Assembly (NCBI GenBank): GCA_034522075.1
Contig: JAXHLO010000022.1
Location: 1 to 64,000, forward strand
DNA: 64,000 bases
Direction of reading: 5' to 3'
From: UBA7803 sp034522075
GTDB lineage: Bacteria > Pseudomonadota > Gammaproteobacteria > Pseudomonadales > Azotimanducaceae
Within the stretch, counting starts at the first letter, position 1. Each line of letters starts with the position of its first letter. Position numbers and translations under genes: made by a program. The notes beneath the pieces were generated by a model, which was not told where the DNA came from, ran no database searches, and saw nothing but the letters and a program-made list of their open reading frames with translations. Of the stretch, positions 62,248-64,000 are shown piece by piece.

Positions 62248-63957
62248 TCAGGCAGCCGGTGATCCCTGACGCCTCTGCAGCCGCTGCCAGACCCAGCCGG
62301 CGGGTCTGTCGTCACCGGTGAGCACGTAGTCGCAGACATTGGTGTTGCGCAGCACGCCGATCTGGGTGCGGCTGGCGGACAGCGTGCCGGCGAACAACAA
62401 TTCATCATCCCGTTGCAGCACGGTATCGTCCCCGGGCAGGGCCTGAAACGTCCCGCTGCGCGACAGGCTCAACGCCAGCACGGGCAGCGGCTCGTCCCGG
62501 TCGGTGGGATCACGCCGCAGATCTGCGATGGTTACCTGGCGACCGGCCGACTCCATGGCGTGCAGCGGCGCAGGCGCGTCGGCGGCGGTCAACCGGACGC
62601 ACCAGATTTCCGGAGCGCGCGTGCCGAGCACTTGCGCCAGTTCCTCGAAGGCACGTTCCGCCCAGGCATTGCTCTGACTGCGGGCAAAATCCAGGAAATC
62701 GGCCAGGCGCGGCGTCCTGATCAACGCCAGACATTCATTGGCGATGATCTCGCTGGAGACCATGGTGATGTCAGCATCGAACGCCGCAAACAGCGCACTG
62801 CTCGACTGCACATTCTGCCGCACGATCGTGAACAGGTTGTCGTTGAGTTCGCGGGCGGTCACGGCGATGGACAGGTTGGTGATGTCGTCATCGGTACCGG
62901 CGACGATGCCCACCGAGTCACGGATTCCGGCACTGATCAGCGGCTCCGCTTCGGTACCGGTGCCCTGAATCGTCTGCAGTCCGGGAATCGGCTCCTGCCC
63001 CGGGTCCACCACACAGGCATCGAGACCCTGTCCACGCAGGGCATCGACCACTTCCCGGCCGAATCTTCCATAGCCGCAGACCACCCAGTGGCCTCGCGGC
63101 GGCGCCATGTGCACGCTGAACTCACTGCCCGGCTGTGAAGTGAGCCACGACACCAGCCGATAGGACGCCGGAGCTGCCAGAGCCAGGGCCAGATAGCTGC
63201 CGAACCGGGCGAACGGGTTGACGATGTGGTCGGTGCGAAACGATGCCATGTTGGCTTCCACCTCCCGGCTCATGGCACGGGCCAGAACGGGCGTATCCGG
63301 GTTCAGCAGGCGTACCGACATGGCCGCCGCCAGATTGGCCTGGTCATCGTTGGTCAATGCCAGCACGGCACGGCAGTTCGGTTTGGCCACACCAGCCTGT
63401 AACAGTGTGTCCGGCAGCCGCCCATCCGCGCAAAGCGCCGGAACGTCCTGTGTCAGATCGAGCAGTTTCAACTCCTGCACCCGGGTCTCGTCGATGTCCA
63501 CGACCACGAACCGCAGCCCCAGACGATCCAGCGCCTGACCTACCAGCAGACCGGTTTCACCAAACCCGCAGAGCAGATAGAAAGGTTCCTGCAAACGCCG
63601 GATGGCACGGGCGATGCCGGCGGCCGTCAGGGCACCGCGGATGGCATCGTCCCGGGCCAGCGACAGCAGACTCGCCACCAGGTACGCCCAGGCCATGACC
63701 GAGGCGAAGATGATCACGGTCACCCACAGGCGCTGCATGGCCGTGAAGGCTGCGGGTATCTCGCCGAAGCCGATGGTGGTCGCCGTATAACTCATGAAGT
63801 AGAGCGCCTCGGCGAAGCTCAGGTGCCACGTTCCGCCGTCGGTGTCCGCGCCCGGCAACAGCACCAGGCCGGCAATGCCGCCGGAAAACACGGCAATGAT
63901 GGCGATCAGCGGGCCCCGTAGGTGACGCAGGCCCAGCAGCAGCACGCTGCTCTTCAC
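62248..63957 (-). CDS. potassium channel protein with two TrkA-N (RCK) domains
   Basis: 569 residues from GTG 63957. Two membrane helices (LIAIIAVFSGGIAGLVLLPG, WVTVIIFASVMAWAYLVASL) flank a pore loop YFMSYTATTIGFGEIPAAFT with a TIGFG selectivity filter. Then NAD-binding domains: FYLLCGFGETGLLVGQALDR with VVVDIDETRV, and HWVVCGYGRFGREVVDALRG with ACVVDPGQEP, and TrkA-C-like parts at the end (DDTVLQRDDELLFAGTLSAS). It gates K+ flow in response to bound nucleotides. GTG 63957 overlaps the TGA of a gene from beyond the window (ctgacGTG); an upstream TTG (63984) is less likely. Confidence 0.88.
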   Translation of the reverse strand: MKSSVLLLGLRHLRGPLIAIIAVFSGGIAGLVLLPGADTDGGTWHLSFAEALYFMSYTATTIGFGEIPAAFTAMQRLWVTVIIFASVMAWAYLVASLLSLARDDAIRGALTAAGIARAIRRLQEPFYLLCGFGETGLLVGQALDRLGLRFVVVDIDETRVQELKLLDLTQDVPALCADGRLPDTLLQAGVAKPNCRAVLALTNDDQANLAAAMSVRLLNPDTPVLARAMSREVEANMASFRTDHIVNPFARFGSYLALALAAPASYRLVSWLTSQPGSEFSVHMAPPRGHWVVCGYGRFGREVVDALRGQGLDACVVDPGQEPIPGLQTIQGTGTEAEPLISAGIRDSVGIVAGTDDDITNLSIAVTARELNDNLFTIVRQNVQSSSALFAAFDADITMVSSEIIANECLALIRTPRLADFLDFARSQSNAWAERAFEELAQVLGTRAPEIWCVRLTAADAPAPLHAMESAGRQVTIADLRRDPTDRDEPLPVLALSLSRSGTFQALPGDDTVLQRDDELLFAGTLSASRTQIGVLRNTNVCDYVLTGDDRPAGWVWQRLQRRQGSPAA

Positions 63958-63958
63958 G

Positions 63959-64000
63959 TCAGCGCCTCTGCATGGTGGTTTCAATGATGAGAATGGTCAC
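63959..64000 (-). CDS. 3' end of a gene extending beyond the window
   Basis: The last 13 codons before the potassium channel read VTILIIETTMQRR and stop at TGA 63959-63961, which lies next to the channel's GTG start. Too short to identify; it looks like the coupled upstream gene of the operon. Confidence 0.3.
   Translation of the reverse strand: MTILIIETTMQRR

Overview
The window looks like the chromosome of a GC-rich gammaproteobacterium. The core genes point there: PspF-PspABC, dnaX-ybaB-recR, RNase D with YcgL and YcgN, HrpA and MlaA. The methyl-group and betaine-type genes would suit a marine or halophilic organism, but that is inference. The window has two very different halves.

Region 1-20.8 kb is a decaying accessory island. 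Base composition is visibly more AT-rich, genes are short, and almost every recognisable protein is broken by one or more frameshifts. The proteins were reconstructed here by joining frames. It holds a FimB-type tyrosine recombinase near the left edge and broken cargo genes: alpha/beta hydrolase, TonB-like, SNase-Excalibur, metallophosphoesterase, DUF2971 and lipoproteins. Three integron-type attC sites (8.68, 9.65 and 10.52 kb) all face the minus strand, so this part is a cassette array without an integron integrase (CALIN type). From 14 kb the cargo becomes phage-like: a terminase small subunit, a primase-type zinc-finger fragment and a replication protein. The island ends with a broken integrase beside the 5' end of dusA, the known target of dusA-associated integrative elements. 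The left boundary of the island is not visible.

Region 20.8-64 kb is core chromosome with tightly packed genes. From 39.8 to 22.3 kb nearly all genes run on the minus strand in coupled clusters: dnaX-ybaB-recR-rnd-ycgL-ycgN-membrane protein-VWA, a MoxR/CoxE pair, hrpA, then hvfA-hvfB-hvfC-mlaA. The hvf cluster is the most interesting system seen. HvfA carries twelve EGKCG motifs in 48-bp repeats, the MNIO enzyme HvfB and its partner HvfC follow, a candidate ECF promoter (GTAAC-N16-CGTC) lies upstream, and mlaA is translationally coupled to hvfC. HvfA-type peptides are post-translationally modified copper-binding RiPPs, so this is a probable copper-response operon with a possible link to outer-membrane lipid asymmetry.

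Further right come the phage-shock operon pspABC plus two accessory genes, with a sigma-54-type promoter and divergent pspF, and then a CckA-like hybrid kinase. At 46.4-54.2 kb lies a folate/one-carbon cluster: fhs, a GlxA-type regulator, a DmdA/GcvT-like methyltransferase, an MTHFR-like reductase and a DMGDH-like FAD-GcvT fusion. It is followed by gamma-glutamyltransferase and an AGCS symporter. An ECF41 sigma module with a textbook autoregulatory promoter (TGTCACA-N16-CGTC) sits at 57.4-59.3 kb. A small cell-surface-type group (kinase-like protein, GT2 glycosyltransferase, methyltransferase) and a potassium channel with TrkA-type domains close the window.

Two core genes also carry apparent single-base frameshifts: hvfA in its signal peptide and dnaX near codon 23. 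Because dnaX is essential, some indels in this sequence are probably sequencing errors. The density in the left 20.8 kb is far higher, which supports real decay there.
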